From Candidatus Nitrospira kreftii (GTDB lineage Bacteria; Nitrospirota; Nitrospiria; Nitrospirales; Nitrospiraceae), in assembly GCA_014058405.1 (NCBI GenBank), contig CP047423.1:2108001-2172000 (forward strand): 64,000 nt of DNA, written 5' to 3'. The notes below the pieces were generated by a model. The model was not told where the DNA came from and ran no database searches. It worked only from the letters and a program-made list of their open reading frames with translations. The translations under genes and the position numbers were made by a program. Shown here piece after piece: positions 17,319 to 26,014 of the stretch (position 1 is its first letter; each line of letters begins with the position of its first letter).

Positions 17319-20300
17319 TTGACCGAACGGAGAGTCACAGTTATCGGCCTCGTCCTGGGCTTGATCGTACTGGCAGGACTGATCGCGTACGCCGTCGATC
17401 GAAGTGTGGAACAGGCAACGCAACGCGGGAAATTCCGCGAGATCCGAAACGTGGTTGAACACATTCTTGCGTTCCAATCATATGTATCGAGCGCTGAAAG
17501 CGCGCAACGCGGTTTCTTGCTGACCCATGATCCGCAATATCTCGGCACCTACGATGTCGCCCTTGAAAAGATTCCATCGGCATTGACCTTCTTAGAACAG
17601 ACGATCGAGCAAGATACTTTCCAGCAAGAACACATGACCAGGTTGCGTCTGCTGACCGAGACGAAATTAGCTGAGCTTCGCGCGTCGCTCGACATGGCGC
17701 AGACCAATACCGAGGAGGCCATTAACTTCGTGCGGAGTAATGCCGGGAAGTTATTGATGGATGACTTGGAGCGCGACCTGAAGGCTATTCTCGATCATGA
17801 ATACGAACTTCTTCGCGTCACCGATCAGCAAGAGCGTCAGGTCGCCGATGAAGTTTTTCAAACCATCATCGGAGCGACACTGCTGGCGATGCTGGTGCTG
17901 GGAGTCGGAACCTACCGTGTCGTTCGTGACTCGGGAGCCAGAGAACTGGTCGATCAACTGCGGGACCAGGCCAGGCTCCTCAATCTTGCGCCCATCATGA
18001 CCCGAGATATGGACGGCCGTATTCTGTCGTGGAGCAAGGGCTATGAACGCCTCTATGGATGGACAGAGAATGAGGCAGTCGGAACAATCAGCCACGACCT
18101 GCTCAAAACTTATGGCAGCACCTCGCTGGATGAGGCCCGTGCCACGCTTCTGAGGGAGGGGCAATGGGCCGGTGAGCTGACGCATACGCGACGGGACGGC
18201 ACGACGATTCCCGTCGCAGCCAGTTGGACAGTACTCAAGGAGGACAGACGGAGGCCCATAGCCGTCGTTGAGGTGAATACCGACATCTCTGAACTCAAGG
18301 CGGCTCAGACAGCCTTGAACGAAAGCGAGGGTCGGTTCCGAGTCCTGGCCGACAATATCTCTCAGTTCGCATGGGTCGCCGACGAAAAGGGATGGATTTA
18401 TTGGTACAACAACCGATGGTTCGAGTACACCGGGACCACTCTTTCAGAGATGAACGGATGGGGTTGGATGAAGGTTCACCATCCCGACCATGTCGATCGG
18501 GTCGTCGAGAAGTTCGCCCGATGTCTTGAGACCGGTGAAGCATGGGAAGATACGTTCCCGCTGCGTGGACGAGATGGTCAATACCGCTGGTTCCTATCCA
18601 GGGCCGTTCCGATTCACAATGTACAGGGAAAGGTTCTACAGTGGTTCGGCACCAATACCGATATCACAAGCCAGTATCAGACCGAACAGGCGCTCATCAA
18701 TCAGACCACCCTGACCCAATCCATCCTCGATTCACTTCACATTCATATCGCCGTCATTGATGTGCGAGGGATGATCGTGCAGGTCACCGCAGGCTGGGAG
18801 CATTTTGCGAGGGAACATCTCATCCCATCCTCCGTTGAGTCTTTCGGCACCACCGTCAATTATCTCGACCTCGTGCGCAGAGCTGCCGACTCTGACGAAA
18901 AGGCTCGTCGTGCGCTGGAAGGTATGGAAGCAGTCTTGTCGGGACGCCTGGGGGTGTTTGAGCAGGAGTACCTATCCCCTTCTCCGTCAAAGCGATGCTG
19001 GTATCGAATGTCCGTGGTTCCTCTGAATACCTCCGAAGGCGGCGCAGTGATCAGCCACCATGATATCACCACCCGCAAGATCGCGGAGGAAGCACAGGCG
19101 TTTCTCGCTGCCATCGTGACTAGCAGTCCGGACGCCATCATCACTAAATCAGTCGACGGGATGATTCTTACCTGGAACCGAGGAGCCGAGGGGCTGTTTG
19201 GTTACACCAGGGACGAGATCGTCGGCCAACGAGTGAATCGATTGGTGCCCGAGGAGTTGCAAGAGGAGGAGCTACATCTCCGTCACCGTGCCCTGCGCGG
19301 CACAAGCGTAGAACAGTTTGAAACCACTCGGCTACACAAGTCTGGTCGGCTGGTCGAGGTTTCTATCAGCATGTCGCCGGTCCTCGACGAAACCGGTGTG
19401 ATCATTGCTACTGCACAGACGATGCGGGATATTACCTTCCGTAAACAGGCAGAGCTGGCGATGCAGGCAAGCGAGGAGCGATTCCGCACGCTGACAACGA
19501 GTATTCCACAGTTGGTGTGGTCTTGCCGACCCGATGGGGCGTGCGAATATCTAAGCGAACAGTGGTTCGCCTATACCGGTACAACGATGGAAGAGAATCT
19601 TGGATACGGCTGGTTATCATTGATTCACCCGGAGGACGTCTCCATGGTCGACCGGTCATGGAAAGAGGCCGTGGCATCTGGGCTTCCTTATAGCGTCGAA
19701 TATCGGCTGAGGGCCGGCGACGGAACCTATCGCTGGCAGCTGGCCCGCGCAACCCCGCAAAGGAAGCCCGATGGAGGCATTGTACGGTGGTTCGGCACCA
19801 CCACCGATATTTCATCCCAAAAGGACACGGAATCTACCCTTGAACAGATCAATGCCCTGCTGGAATCCAAAAGCAAGGCGCTTACGGCGGCGAACAAAGA
19901 GCTGGAGGCATTTTCCTATTCTGTGTCGCACGACCTTCGCGCACCGCTCCGGACCATGACGGGATTTGCTCAGGCATTGATCGAAGATTATGGCACGACG
20001 CTTGAGCCAGAAGCGGTACGCTTTCTCACGACCATCTCCAATGGTGCCCGTCAAATGGGTCGCCTGATCGACGACCTTCTTTCGTTTTCTCGACTGTCAC
20101 GCCAGGGTTTGCTCATGAGCCCGATCTCCATTGCTGAGTTGGTGAAAGAGATTCGTGACGAACTGGCCGCGGATCAAGCCGATCGAATTGTCGACTGGCA
20201 AGTCGCCGATCTTCCGACCTGTCTGGGCGATCGGACGACCATCAAACTAGTCCTTGCCAACCTGCTCGGCAATGCGCTTAAATACACCCGCCCTCGTAAT

Positions 20301-20576
20301 GTTGCGACAATTCAGATCGGATGGCAACGCGACAAGCAGGACCCGAAGTTCTCCCGTATTTTTGTGAAAGACAACGGCGTCGGCTTTGACATGCGGTATG
20401 CGAACAAACTGTTTACCGTATTTCAGCGATTGCATCGAGCAGAGGCGTTCGAAGGTACCGGCGTGGGCCTGGCCATCGTGCAGCGTATCGTGCACCGACA
20501 CCGAGGGCGAGTCTGGGCCGAGGGACGGCTTAACGAAGGGGCCACCTTCTGGTTCACATTGGAAATGACCACATGA
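17319..20576 (+). CDS. membrane sensor histidine kinase: CHASE3, five PAS, HisKA, HATPase_c
   Basis: 1085 residues from a TTG start. TM1 (about 7-25), a CHASE3 sensor domain (30-180, with the typical SAESAQRGFLLT segment), TM2 (183-203). Then five PAS/PAC domains, at about 215-330, 340-455, 465-590, 590-710 and 715-840; PAS2 and PAS5 are close relatives (VLADNISQFAWVADEKG and TLTTSIPQLVWSCRPDG). HisKA has the H-box SVSHDLRAPLR, and HATPase_c has NLLGNALKYT and GTGVGLAIV boxes (related to phytochrome-type kinases). No attached receiver. The stop overlaps the next gene's ATG, so it signals through the 20573 receiver. Confidence 0.9.
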   Translation: MTERRVTVIGLVLGLIVLAGLIAYAVDRSVEQATQRGKFREIRNVVEHILAFQSYVSSAESAQRGFLLTHDPQYLGTYDVALEKIPSALTFLEQTIEQDTFQQEHMTRLRLLTETKLAELRASLDMAQTNTEEAINFVRSNAGKLLMDDLERDLKAILDHEYELLRVTDQQERQVADEVFQTIIGATLLAMLVLGVGTYRVVRDSGARELVDQLRDQARLLNLAPIMTRDMDGRILSWSKGYERLYGWTENEAVGTISHDLLKTYGSTSLDEARATLLREGQWAGELTHTRRDGTTIPVAASWTVLKEDRRRPIAVVEVNTDISELKAAQTALNESEGRFRVLADNISQFAWVADEKGWIYWYNNRWFEYTGTTLSEMNGWGWMKVHHPDHVDRVVEKFARCLETGEAWEDTFPLRGRDGQYRWFLSRAVPIHNVQGKVLQWFGTNTDITSQYQTEQALINQTTLTQSILDSLHIHIAVIDVRGMIVQVTAGWEHFAREHLIPSSVESFGTTVNYLDLVRRAADSDEKARRALEGMEAVLSGRLGVFEQEYLSPSPSKRCWYRMSVVPLNTSEGGAVISHHDITTRKIAEEAQAFLAAIVTSSPDAIITKSVDGMILTWNRGAEGLFGYTRDEIVGQRVNRLVPEELQEEELHLRHRALRGTSVEQFETTRLHKSGRLVEVSISMSPVLDETGVIIATAQTMRDITFRKQAELAMQASEERFRTLTTSIPQLVWSCRPDGACEYLSEQWFAYTGTTMEENLGYGWLSLIHPEDVSMVDRSWKEAVASGLPYSVEYRLRAGDGTYRWQLARATPQRKPDGGIVRWFGTTTDISSQKDTESTLEQINALLESKSKALTAANKELEAFSYSVSHDLRAPLRTMTGFAQALIEDYGTTLEPEAVRFLTTISNGARQMGRLIDDLLSFSRLSRQGLLMSPISIAELVKEIRDELAADQADRIVDWQVADLPTCLGDRTTIKLVLANLLGNALKYTRPRNVATIQIGWQRDKQDPKFSRIFVKDNGVGFDMRYANKLFTVFQRLHRAEAFEGTGVGLAIVQRIVHRHRGRVWAEGRLNEGATFWFTLEMTT

Positions 20577-21022
20577 TTAGTTCTATACATTCCGAGATTC
20601 TTTTGGTCGAAGATAACCCGGACGATGCGGAGTTGACCATTCGAGCCTTAAAAAAAAGCAACGTCATGAATCGGATGAGTGTGGTTCAGGATGGAGCCGA
20701 AGCTCTGGAATATCTGTTTGGCACAGGACAATATGCCCATCTCGAAAATTCAAATCTTCCTAAAGTAGTCTTGCTCGATCTGAAACTGCCGTTGGTGAGC
20801 GGGATAGAGGTGTTGCGTCGATGCAAGGAAGACCAGCGGACCCGTCAACTCCCTATTGTTGTATTGACATCTTCCCGCGAGGAGCCTGACATCGAAACGT
20901 GTTATAAACTCGGTGTAAATAGCTATATTGTGAAACCTGTCGATTTTCATCAATTCGCGGATGCCATTCGCCAGATCGGCTTGTACTGGCTGCTCCTGAA
21001 TGAGCCGCCGCACCTTACATAA
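20573..21022 (+). CDS. stand-alone response regulator (Rcp1-type receiver)
   Basis: 149 residues, a single receiver domain: acidic pair VEDNPDD, phosphoacceptor LLDLKLP, switch Thr in VVLTSS and Lys in YIVKPVDF. This is the class (about 145 residues, EDNPDDAEL) that pairs with PAS/phytochrome kinases. No output domain. Its ATG overlaps the TGA of the CHASE3 kinase by 4 nt (ATGA), showing translational coupling, so it is that kinase's direct partner. The kinase at 21040 follows 17 nt later. Confidence 0.9.
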   Translation: MISSIHSEILLVEDNPDDAELTIRALKKSNVMNRMSVVQDGAEALEYLFGTGQYAHLENSNLPKVVLLDLKLPLVSGIEVLRRCKEDQRTRQLPIVVLTSSREEPDIETCYKLGVNSYIVKPVDFHQFADAIRQIGLYWLLLNEPPHLT

Positions 21023-21039
21023 AGCAATAGGTGTGCCCG

Positions 21040-22746
21040 ATGCCTCCTCCAGCCGACAATGCAGCGATGACTCCACTCAAAATACTCATCGTCGAGGATC
21101 GCGAAACCGATACGGAACTCATTGTTCGCGAACTCAAAAAGCACGGTTTCGCTCCCTCGTGGATACGCGTCGACACTGAAGAAGATTTCCTTCGTCAGAT
21201 TCACACACCGTTAGACTTGATCTCCGTCGACGCCATCATGCCGCAGTTCAGTGCGCACCGCGTCCTCATGTTGCTTCAAGAGCACCAACTCGATACCCCC
21301 TGCATCGTCATCTCCGGCTCCATCGGGGAAGAAGAAGCCGTCTCACTCATCCGCGCCGGTGCGTCCGATTATCTGATGAAAGATCGTCTTGGACGACTCG
21401 GACAATCCATCCGTCAGGTACTGGATCAGCACCGACTGCGCAGGGAACATACGCGGGCCCATAACGCCCTGATTACATTGAATCAGGAACTGGAGCGGCG
21501 CATTGCAGAACGCACCGCTCGGCTGGAGGAGCTCAATCACGATCTGGCTGAGGAACTTCTGGAGCGCAAGCAGATCGAACAGCAGCTACGGGAGCATGAA
21601 ACCGCCCTGGAACGACGAGTGGCGGCGCGGACGGTACAACTCGAAAGATCGTACGCCCGACTACGGCGCCTGGCGAGCGCATTGACGTTGGCTGAACAGC
21701 GAGAGCGTAAGAACCTGGCCTCCGAGCTGCACGATTATCTCGCTCAATTATTGGTCGTGTCGAAATTTAAGATCGCCCAGCTCCGTCGCAATCCCTCTGA
21801 TAATAATGTTCGGTCACTGTTGCAGGAGGTGGATTCCTCGCTTGATCAGGCGTTGACCTATAGTAGAACCCTCATCGCTCACCTGAGTCCAACCGTTCTC
21901 TTCATCCAGGGACTCGTTGCCGCCCTTCACTGGCTGCCGGAATATTTCTCTAAGCAAGGCCTTTGCGTTCAGGTGAAGTCCCACGTCTCTACTGTAACAC
22001 TCTCCGAAGATCGTTCGATTTTACTGTTTCAATCGGTGCGAGAGCTGTTGTTTAATGCGCTGAAGCACGCCGGTACTGGTGAGGCCACCGTTGAGATACA
22101 CGTTATTGATAAACGAGTCTTGCGCATCACCGTGGCGGATGACGGAACAGGTTTCGATGGGGAAATGTTAAACGGAGACACGAAAGGGTTCGGGTTGCTC
22201 AGCATTAGAGAACGAATCGAAGGGTTGGACGGCGCCTTTTCCGTGCTCTCTTCGCCGGGAGCCGGCACGCGGATTGAGTTGTCCATTCCCTTAACTGACG
22301 TTGCCGGACCACCGGAACGGTCGAGTAAGGGACAGGAAACCGAGGGTCGGTCGATCGAACCATGTCGCGTCTTGATCGTAGACGATCATCAGTTGTTACG
22401 ACAGGAATTGACCAGGCTCTTAAATGCCATGAACGGCATTATGGTAGTTGGTGAGGCATCGAATGGAAAAGAGGCAATAGAATTGGCGGCCTCCCTTTCC
22501 CCGGATGCTATTATGATGGACATCAATATGCCGGCCCTCGATGGAATCGAGGCTACACGACAGATTCTTGCTCACAATCCAGACGTGAAGGTCATCGGGA
22601 TCACAGTCCACGCCGATCAAGATATTCATATGCGTATGATGGCCGCGGGAGCAGTGGCTTCCTTGTCTAAGGATACGCTCGCGCAAGATCTTCAGCCGAC
22701 CATATGTCGAATTCTTGATCTTCAAGACATGTTGGCATCTTCGTGA
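21040..22746 (+). CDS. hybrid kinase: receiver, HisKA_3, HATPase_c, receiver
   Basis: 568 residues from the ATG at 21040 (AGGTG 6 nt upstream; GTG at 21031 possible). An N-terminal receiver (VEDRETDTEL; phosphoacceptor in SVDAIMP) is followed by a long coiled coil with repeated ERR-x-AERTAxLE units, then HisKA_3 (ELHDYLAQLLVVSKFK), HATPase_c (SVRELLFNALKHAG; GFGLLSIRERIEGLDG) and a C-terminal NarL-type receiver (VDDHQLLRQE; MMDINMPALDGIEATR) without HTH. The first receiver probably takes phosphate from the CHASE3 kinase or its partner, making a relay within the operon. Paralogue of the 14058 protein. Confidence 0.88.
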   Translation: MPPPADNAAMTPLKILIVEDRETDTELIVRELKKHGFAPSWIRVDTEEDFLRQIHTPLDLISVDAIMPQFSAHRVLMLLQEHQLDTPCIVISGSIGEEEAVSLIRAGASDYLMKDRLGRLGQSIRQVLDQHRLRREHTRAHNALITLNQELERRIAERTARLEELNHDLAEELLERKQIEQQLREHETALERRVAARTVQLERSYARLRRLASALTLAEQRERKNLASELHDYLAQLLVVSKFKIAQLRRNPSDNNVRSLLQEVDSSLDQALTYSRTLIAHLSPTVLFIQGLVAALHWLPEYFSKQGLCVQVKSHVSTVTLSEDRSILLFQSVRELLFNALKHAGTGEATVEIHVIDKRVLRITVADDGTGFDGEMLNGDTKGFGLLSIRERIEGLDGAFSVLSSPGAGTRIELSIPLTDVAGPPERSSKGQETEGRSIEPCRVLIVDDHQLLRQELTRLLNAMNGIMVVGEASNGKEAIELAASLSPDAIMMDINMPALDGIEATRQILAHNPDVKVIGITVHADQDIHMRMMAAGAVASLSKDTLAQDLQPTICRILDLQDMLASS

Positions 22747-22760
22747 ATCCAGGCCGTCAC

Positions 22761-22786
22761 GGGCCTCTTACTCATGAAAGAGGCCC
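22761..22786 (+). terminator. hairpin after the two-component operon
   Basis: GGGCCTCTT (22761-22769) pairs with AAGAGGCCC (22778-22786) around an 8-nt loop. It is placed just after the stop of the last kinase gene and just after the convergent small membrane-peptide gene, so it could serve both. There is no long T tract. Confidence 0.5.
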
Positions 22787-22816
22787 AATGCAATTGTCCT
22801 CAGCGAGAACCTACTG

Positions 22817-22900
22817 TTAGCTAAGCACGCCGAAGAGATATAAGAGGATGACGATTCCGCCTGGAACGCCGAGCAGCCACAGAAGTAGTCCTTTACCCAT
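22817..22900 (-). CDS. 27-residue hydrophobic membrane peptide
   Basis: ATG at 22898-22900, stop TAA at 22817-22819. The peptide starts MGKGLLLWLLGVPGGIVIL and ends LYLFGVLS: a single transmembrane helix with a Pro-Gly-Gly kink. An AAAGGGA ribosome site lies 6 nt upstream. Very similar one-helix peptides (MxKGxLLWLLGVPxxIxxLLYLFGV) are known from many Gram-negative genomes. Too short for normal gene callers. Probably an inner-membrane micropeptide; role unknown. Confidence 0.65.
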   Translation of the reverse strand: MGKGLLLWLLGVPGGIVILLYLFGVLS

Positions 22901-22961
22901 GTTGATTCCCTTTCTCTCTCCGATTCATGTGATTGAGATAACCGAACGCAAGGGCGAGTGA

Positions 22962-22997
22962 GAGGAGGACCGGTCAGAATATCAACCAGTCCTCCTC
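22962..22997 (-). terminator. inverted repeat after the secreted CsbD gene
   Basis: GAGGAGGAC (22962-22970) and GTCCTCCTC (22989-22997) form a 9-bp stem around an 18-nt loop, with extra pairing (CCGGT/ACCAG) inside. It lies downstream of the minus-strand gene ending at 23077. The GAGGAGG arm also resembles a ribosome site, but no start codon follows it at useful spacing. Confidence 0.3.
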
Positions 22998-23076
22998 GCC
23001 GAAGGAACAAGGATGCGCCCCTTGCTGCTCCGACTTCACCCGCAGTACGGAGCCCCGCCACTCTATTCTCTAGATT

Positions 23077-23439
23077 CTATTTTGTACGCGAGCGCCCTTG
23101 GACATCGTGTCGCTCGAACCACTCGTCCACCCATTTCTTCACTTCCTCTTCCTTGTCTCCATACCGTTCTTGAATCTTACCTTCCAGCTTGTCTGTACGG
23201 CCTTCGATGTACAACAGGTCGTCATCCGTGAGGTCCGCCCACTTCTTCTTCAGCTCGCCCTTAAACTGTTTCCAGTTTCCCTTCAGCTGATCATCATTGA
23301 CGACCGGCACCACGTGAGCACTCCCTTGCTCATTCATTGCCGATCCCCAGACCGGCGCAGTAACCGCGAAGGATTGAGTCCCGATGAGGGTACCTCCGGC
23401 GACAACAAGAGTTGCGACTAGTTTTCGATAGATGTTCAT
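23077..23439 (-). CDS. CsbD family protein with signal peptide
   Basis: 120 residues from the ATG at 23439 (GGAGTGAG upstream). A signal peptide ends at SFAVTA, then a linker and a CsbD domain: QLKGNWKQFKGELKKKWADL, TDDDLLYIEGRTDKLEGKIQ, ERYGDKEEEVKKWVDEWFER. CsbD proteins are small sigma-B-type general stress proteins; the standard form is cytoplasmic and about 65 residues, so export of this one is unusual. Paralogue of the 23610 gene. Confidence 0.8.
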   Translation of the reverse strand: MNIYRKLVATLVVAGGTLIGTQSFAVTAPVWGSAMNEQGSAHVVPVVNDDQLKGNWKQFKGELKKKWADLTDDDLLYIEGRTDKLEGKIQERYGDKEEEVKKWVDEWFERHDVQGRSRTK

Positions 23440-23556
23440 GCGTCTCACTCCAAGAATGAAGATTGGCATTGATACGGCGGATATTATTGCTGTACTTCAT
23501 CCCGATGTTGGTTGTAGTGGATGATTAGAAATCGCGTCAAGACTTTCTCCCCAGAC

Positions 23557-23588
23557 GATCCTGCGCGGCATGATTGCCGCGCAGGATC
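23557..23588. terminator. perfect 14-bp hairpin between the two csbD genes
   Basis: GATCCTGCGCGGCA (23557-23570), TGAT loop, and the exact complement TGCCGCGCAGGATC (23575-23588). It lies 22 nt beyond the stop of the 23610 csbD gene and upstream of the 23439 start. No T tract; it may be a terminator or an mRNA-stabilising structure. Confidence 0.5.
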
Positions 23589-23609
23589 CGAAGCCACCAC
23601 TTATCTCAT

Positions 23610-23837
23610 CTATTTGCGCGTTGGTGATCCTGCTTCGTCGACCTGCTTCTCATACCAGTCGTTCGTCCATTTCATGACGTCTTCTTTCTTGTCACCATAT
23701 CGCTCTTGCACACGTCCAATGAACTTATCGTAGTTTCCTTCTGCCTCAGTCAGGTCGTCATCCGTGAGCTTGCCCCACTGACGCTTGGCCTCACCTTTGA
23801 ACTGACTCCACTTTCCTTTGAATTGCTCTGCATTCAT
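23610..23837 (-). CDS. CsbD family general stress protein
   Basis: 75 residues, the normal CsbD length: MNAEQFKGKWSQFKGEAKRQ, then WGKLTDDDLTEAEGNYDKFI and VQERYGDKKEDVMKWTNDWY. It is cytoplasmic, hydrophilic and mostly helical. GAGGAGG lies 6 nt upstream of the start. A near-palindromic CTAG motif is 110 nt upstream, overlapping the stop codon of the CBS gene. Family members are induced by general stress; their molecular role is unclear. Confidence 0.88.
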   Translation of the reverse strand: MNAEQFKGKWSQFKGEAKRQWGKLTDDDLTEAEGNYDKFIGRVQERYGDKKEDVMKWTNDWYEKQVDEAGSPTRK

Positions 23838-23947
23838 ACGAACCTCCTCAATGGGTTGATAGAGATGATGGAATAGGATGCCCCGATACCATGTTTATAA
23901 AGGGCCTTATAATTTCACACCCTACACCGACGCAGACAGATTCGGGA

Positions 23948-23963
23948 CTAGACGATCCCCTAG
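23948..23963 (-). promoter_or_regulatory. CTAGG-N7-CTAG motif overlapping the CBS gene stop
   Basis: CTAG at 23960-23963 and CTAG at 23948-23951 with an 8-nt spacer. The first half contains the TAG stop codon (23960-23962) of the CBS gene. It is 110 nt upstream of csbD (23837). Confidence 0.65.
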
Positions 23964-24496
23964 TTGTCATGCGCTGGCTGTCTTGAGTTTCTTCTTTTCC
24001 TTGGCTCACTTGGTTTGAGGAAGGATGGGAAGTCCTTATCCCTCATCGGTGCCGACAAGACTCCTGCCAGCTTCCCCTGTACATCTAAAACCGGTAGGTT
24101 TGTTTGTCCGGTCTGCCGCATTCGATTCCACGCTTCGCACAACAGTTCGTCGGGTGAACAAGGATCAATCCTAATATTCCTCGTATCCATGACTTCCCTG
24201 ACCCGGACATGGTCGGAGTAATTGCTCATCGCTTCTTTTAGGAAGGTAGACCCTATGAGTCCCACGTATTGTTTTCCATCGTATACAGCCGTTGCCTTGA
24301 GATTCATCGTCGTGAACAAGTGGAGCACCTCACCCAATCTCGTCTGCGGACTCACCACGGTAATACTTGAAGTCATTCGATCCGCGACACGCGTCATCCG
24401 CCTATTGTCCATATCCTCCCATCTCGTGCGGATTTGTTCTGGTTCCTGCCGACGTCCCAGAAATTTGTTGTTCTGTGCAGCTCCAGCTGTATCCAT
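23960..24496 (-). CDS. tandem CBS-domain protein
   Basis: 178 residues from the ATG at 24496 (AGGAGG upstream; the frame to 24538 is not the start). Two CBS domains lie at about 38-95 (VADRMTSSITVVSPQTRLGE) and 100-155 (VREVMDTRNIRIDPCSPDEL), followed by a basic tail. CBS pairs bind adenine nucleotides and sense energy state; a stand-alone CBS pair usually regulates a partner. None is evident beyond the csbD genes downstream. Confidence 0.85.
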   Translation of the reverse strand: MDTAGAAQNNKFLGRRQEPEQIRTRWEDMDNRRMTRVADRMTSSITVVSPQTRLGEVLHLFTTMNLKATAVYDGKQYVGLIGSTFLKEAMSNYSDHVRVREVMDTRNIRIDPCSPDELLCEAWNRMRQTGQTNLPVLDVQGKLAGVLSAPMRDKDFPSFLKPSEPRKRRNSRQPAHDN

Positions 24497-24696
24497 TATC
24501 TTCACCTCCTGATCTATTGGCGGCCCAGCGGTAATCACATAATGATAGGGGCATTAAACCCAATGCTCACACTTTCGCCAACTAGCTCATACCCGAGTCC
24601 CATAGGGTCGGAGCGGTACCCATCCTACACAGAGCATCGTCGCTTCTATGCCAGGACGGAACCGAGCCGGCACACAAGCCATTTCGCTGACGACTA

Positions 24697-24712
24697 CTAG
24701 GACTTACTCCAG
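24697..24712 (+). promoter_or_regulatory. CTAGG-N7-CCAG motif upstream of the 24787 gene
   Basis: CTAG at 24697-24700, spacer GACTTACT, CCAG at 24709-24712. It is 74 nt before the start codon. It lacks the second G after CTAG that most sites have. Confidence 0.55.
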
Positions 24713-24786
24713 CATCGGTATTCATTAAGAGGAAATAAACTTCGATCATATAAACGTGTGTATCTTTATCTTAAGGGAGGTCTCAT

Positions 24787-25170
24787 ATGGTGAACCTACT
24801 CACATCGAAGCTAATAGGGGTCGGAGTTCTCAGTCTCCTATTGTGTGCAGCCCTATCGACTGTAGCATTGGCTGAAGAACAGGCGGTTTACGACGGCACT
24901 CCGGATGTTGAGCAACCAGGAACAACGATCCACGGTAAAGTCGTCAAAGTGCAGAAGCGCGACGCAGCCGCACACCAATGGGATGTGTCGGTAAAGAACG
25001 TGGCAACGGGTGAGGTGGTGCTGCTCCACCTTGACAAGGCGACTCAGGTGAAGGAGAAGGCCCAGGATCCCGCTATTGGGGACATGGTGGTCGTGAAGTA
25101 TGACGACCATAGTAAGCATGCCCTCACCTTCCTCAAGGACGGATCGCCATCGCCAAACCCAGCCCCGTAA
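24787..25170 (+). CDS. periplasmic family A protein
   Basis: 127 residues. GGGAGG lies 6 nt upstream. The signal peptide ends at TVALA. The mature protein contains GTTIHGKVVKVQKRDAAAHQ, WDVSVKNVATGEVVLLHLDK and IGDMVVVKYDDHSKHALTFL. It is a tandem duplicate of the next gene (25264), sharing order, spacing and key residues with an easily aligned sequence. The domain looks like a small beta-barrel that could bind a ligand or metal; no catalytic residues are evident. Confidence 0.75.
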   Translation: MVNLLTSKLIGVGVLSLLLCAALSTVALAEEQAVYDGTPDVEQPGTTIHGKVVKVQKRDAAAHQWDVSVKNVATGEVVLLHLDKATQVKEKAQDPAIGDMVVVKYDDHSKHALTFLKDGSPSPNPAP

Positions 25171-25263
25171 CCAACGAGGCGTGGAGTCACTGACTTATTA
25201 ACATGCTTGGTACGCACGCGCTCACAAGAGTCCATGTTATGGCTTTTAACAAGGAGGTTTCGT

Positions 25264-25626
25264 ATGAACAGCCTATCTAAAGCAGTTGGAATTGGTTGTT
25301 TTAGTCTTGTCTGTTGCCTGACCCTATCTACCGCGGCCCTATCTGTCGATAGAGAGGTCTACGATAAGCCCGAGGCTATAAAGTCTGGGAAAACGATGAA
25401 TGGGAAAGTCGTCGAAGTCGATGCGCGTAACTCGAATGCGCAACGATGGGATGTCTCTGTGCAGAACCACGACACGGGCGAAGTGGTCGTTCTCCATATT
25501 GATAAGACAACGACCAGGAAAGATCGTCAGATGGATCCTGACATCGGAGACAACGTGATAGTCAAGTATGACGAGAAAAGTAAGCATGCCATTTCGTTTT
25601 TGACGGATGCACGGTCGCATAATTAA
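25264..25626 (+). CDS. periplasmic family A protein, tandem duplicate
   Basis: 120 residues from the ATG at 25264 (AAGGAGG 6 nt upstream). The signal peptide ends at AALSV. The mature part has GKTMNGKVVEVDARNSNAQR, WDVSVQNHDTGEVVVLHIDK and IGDNVIVKYDEKSKHAISFL, closely matching the 24787 protein. The 93-nt gap and same strand suggest co-transcription. The decayed copy at 11598-11830 ends with the same HAISFLTD sequence, so this is the active relative of that remnant. Confidence 0.75.
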   Translation: MNSLSKAVGIGCFSLVCCLTLSTAALSVDREVYDKPEAIKSGKTMNGKVVEVDARNSNAQRWDVSVQNHDTGEVVVLHIDKTTTRKDRQMDPDIGDNVIVKYDEKSKHAISFLTDARSHN

Positions 25627-25917
25627 TCCGCACGACGAGGCCCCAGGAACGTGTTGCTAGGGGTAGGGATGGTACCTCTTCGTCGACTCACGGCTGTCGG
25701 TCGACGATCATTCAGATGCCTGTGCCGCTCACGGACGTCTATTGCCGTCCGTGAGCCATCGGGATACGACCCAGTAGTCTCGGGTATTCGGCATAGTGCC
25801 AGGTCGAGGATTCATCAGCCGTTGCTCTGCGCGGATGTATTTCTTCGGTTATCCCCACCACACGAGACTGGTATCGAAGTTACGACACACAGCGTGACGG
25901 CTCCGGATTCGCAGGTC

Positions 25918-25933
25918 CTAGGGAATCATCCAG
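25918..25933 (+). promoter_or_regulatory. CTAGG-N7-CCAG motif upstream of the DUF748 gene
   Basis: CTAG at 25918-25921, spacer GGAATCAT, CCAGT at 25930-25934; 81 nt before the preferred start at 26015. A partial copy (CTAG at 25657, second half ATGG) lies further up in the same 388-nt gap, which holds no other gene. Confidence 0.6.
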
Positions 25934-26014
25934 TCATCCTCACTCGATGAGAGCAGTAGAGTGAAATCGGGCGTTGTTGCTTTGAATTACATGTTCCCGT
26001 ATGAGGGGTACCTC

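Noticed and set aside
25657-25672. CTAGGGGTAGGGATGGT as a motif copy
   Set aside because: The second half is ATGG; a better copy (25918) lies closer to the gene.
25651-25950. 99-codon plus-strand frame before the DUF748 gene
   Set aside because: It crosses both CTAG sites in that gap and shows no homology or ribosome site.
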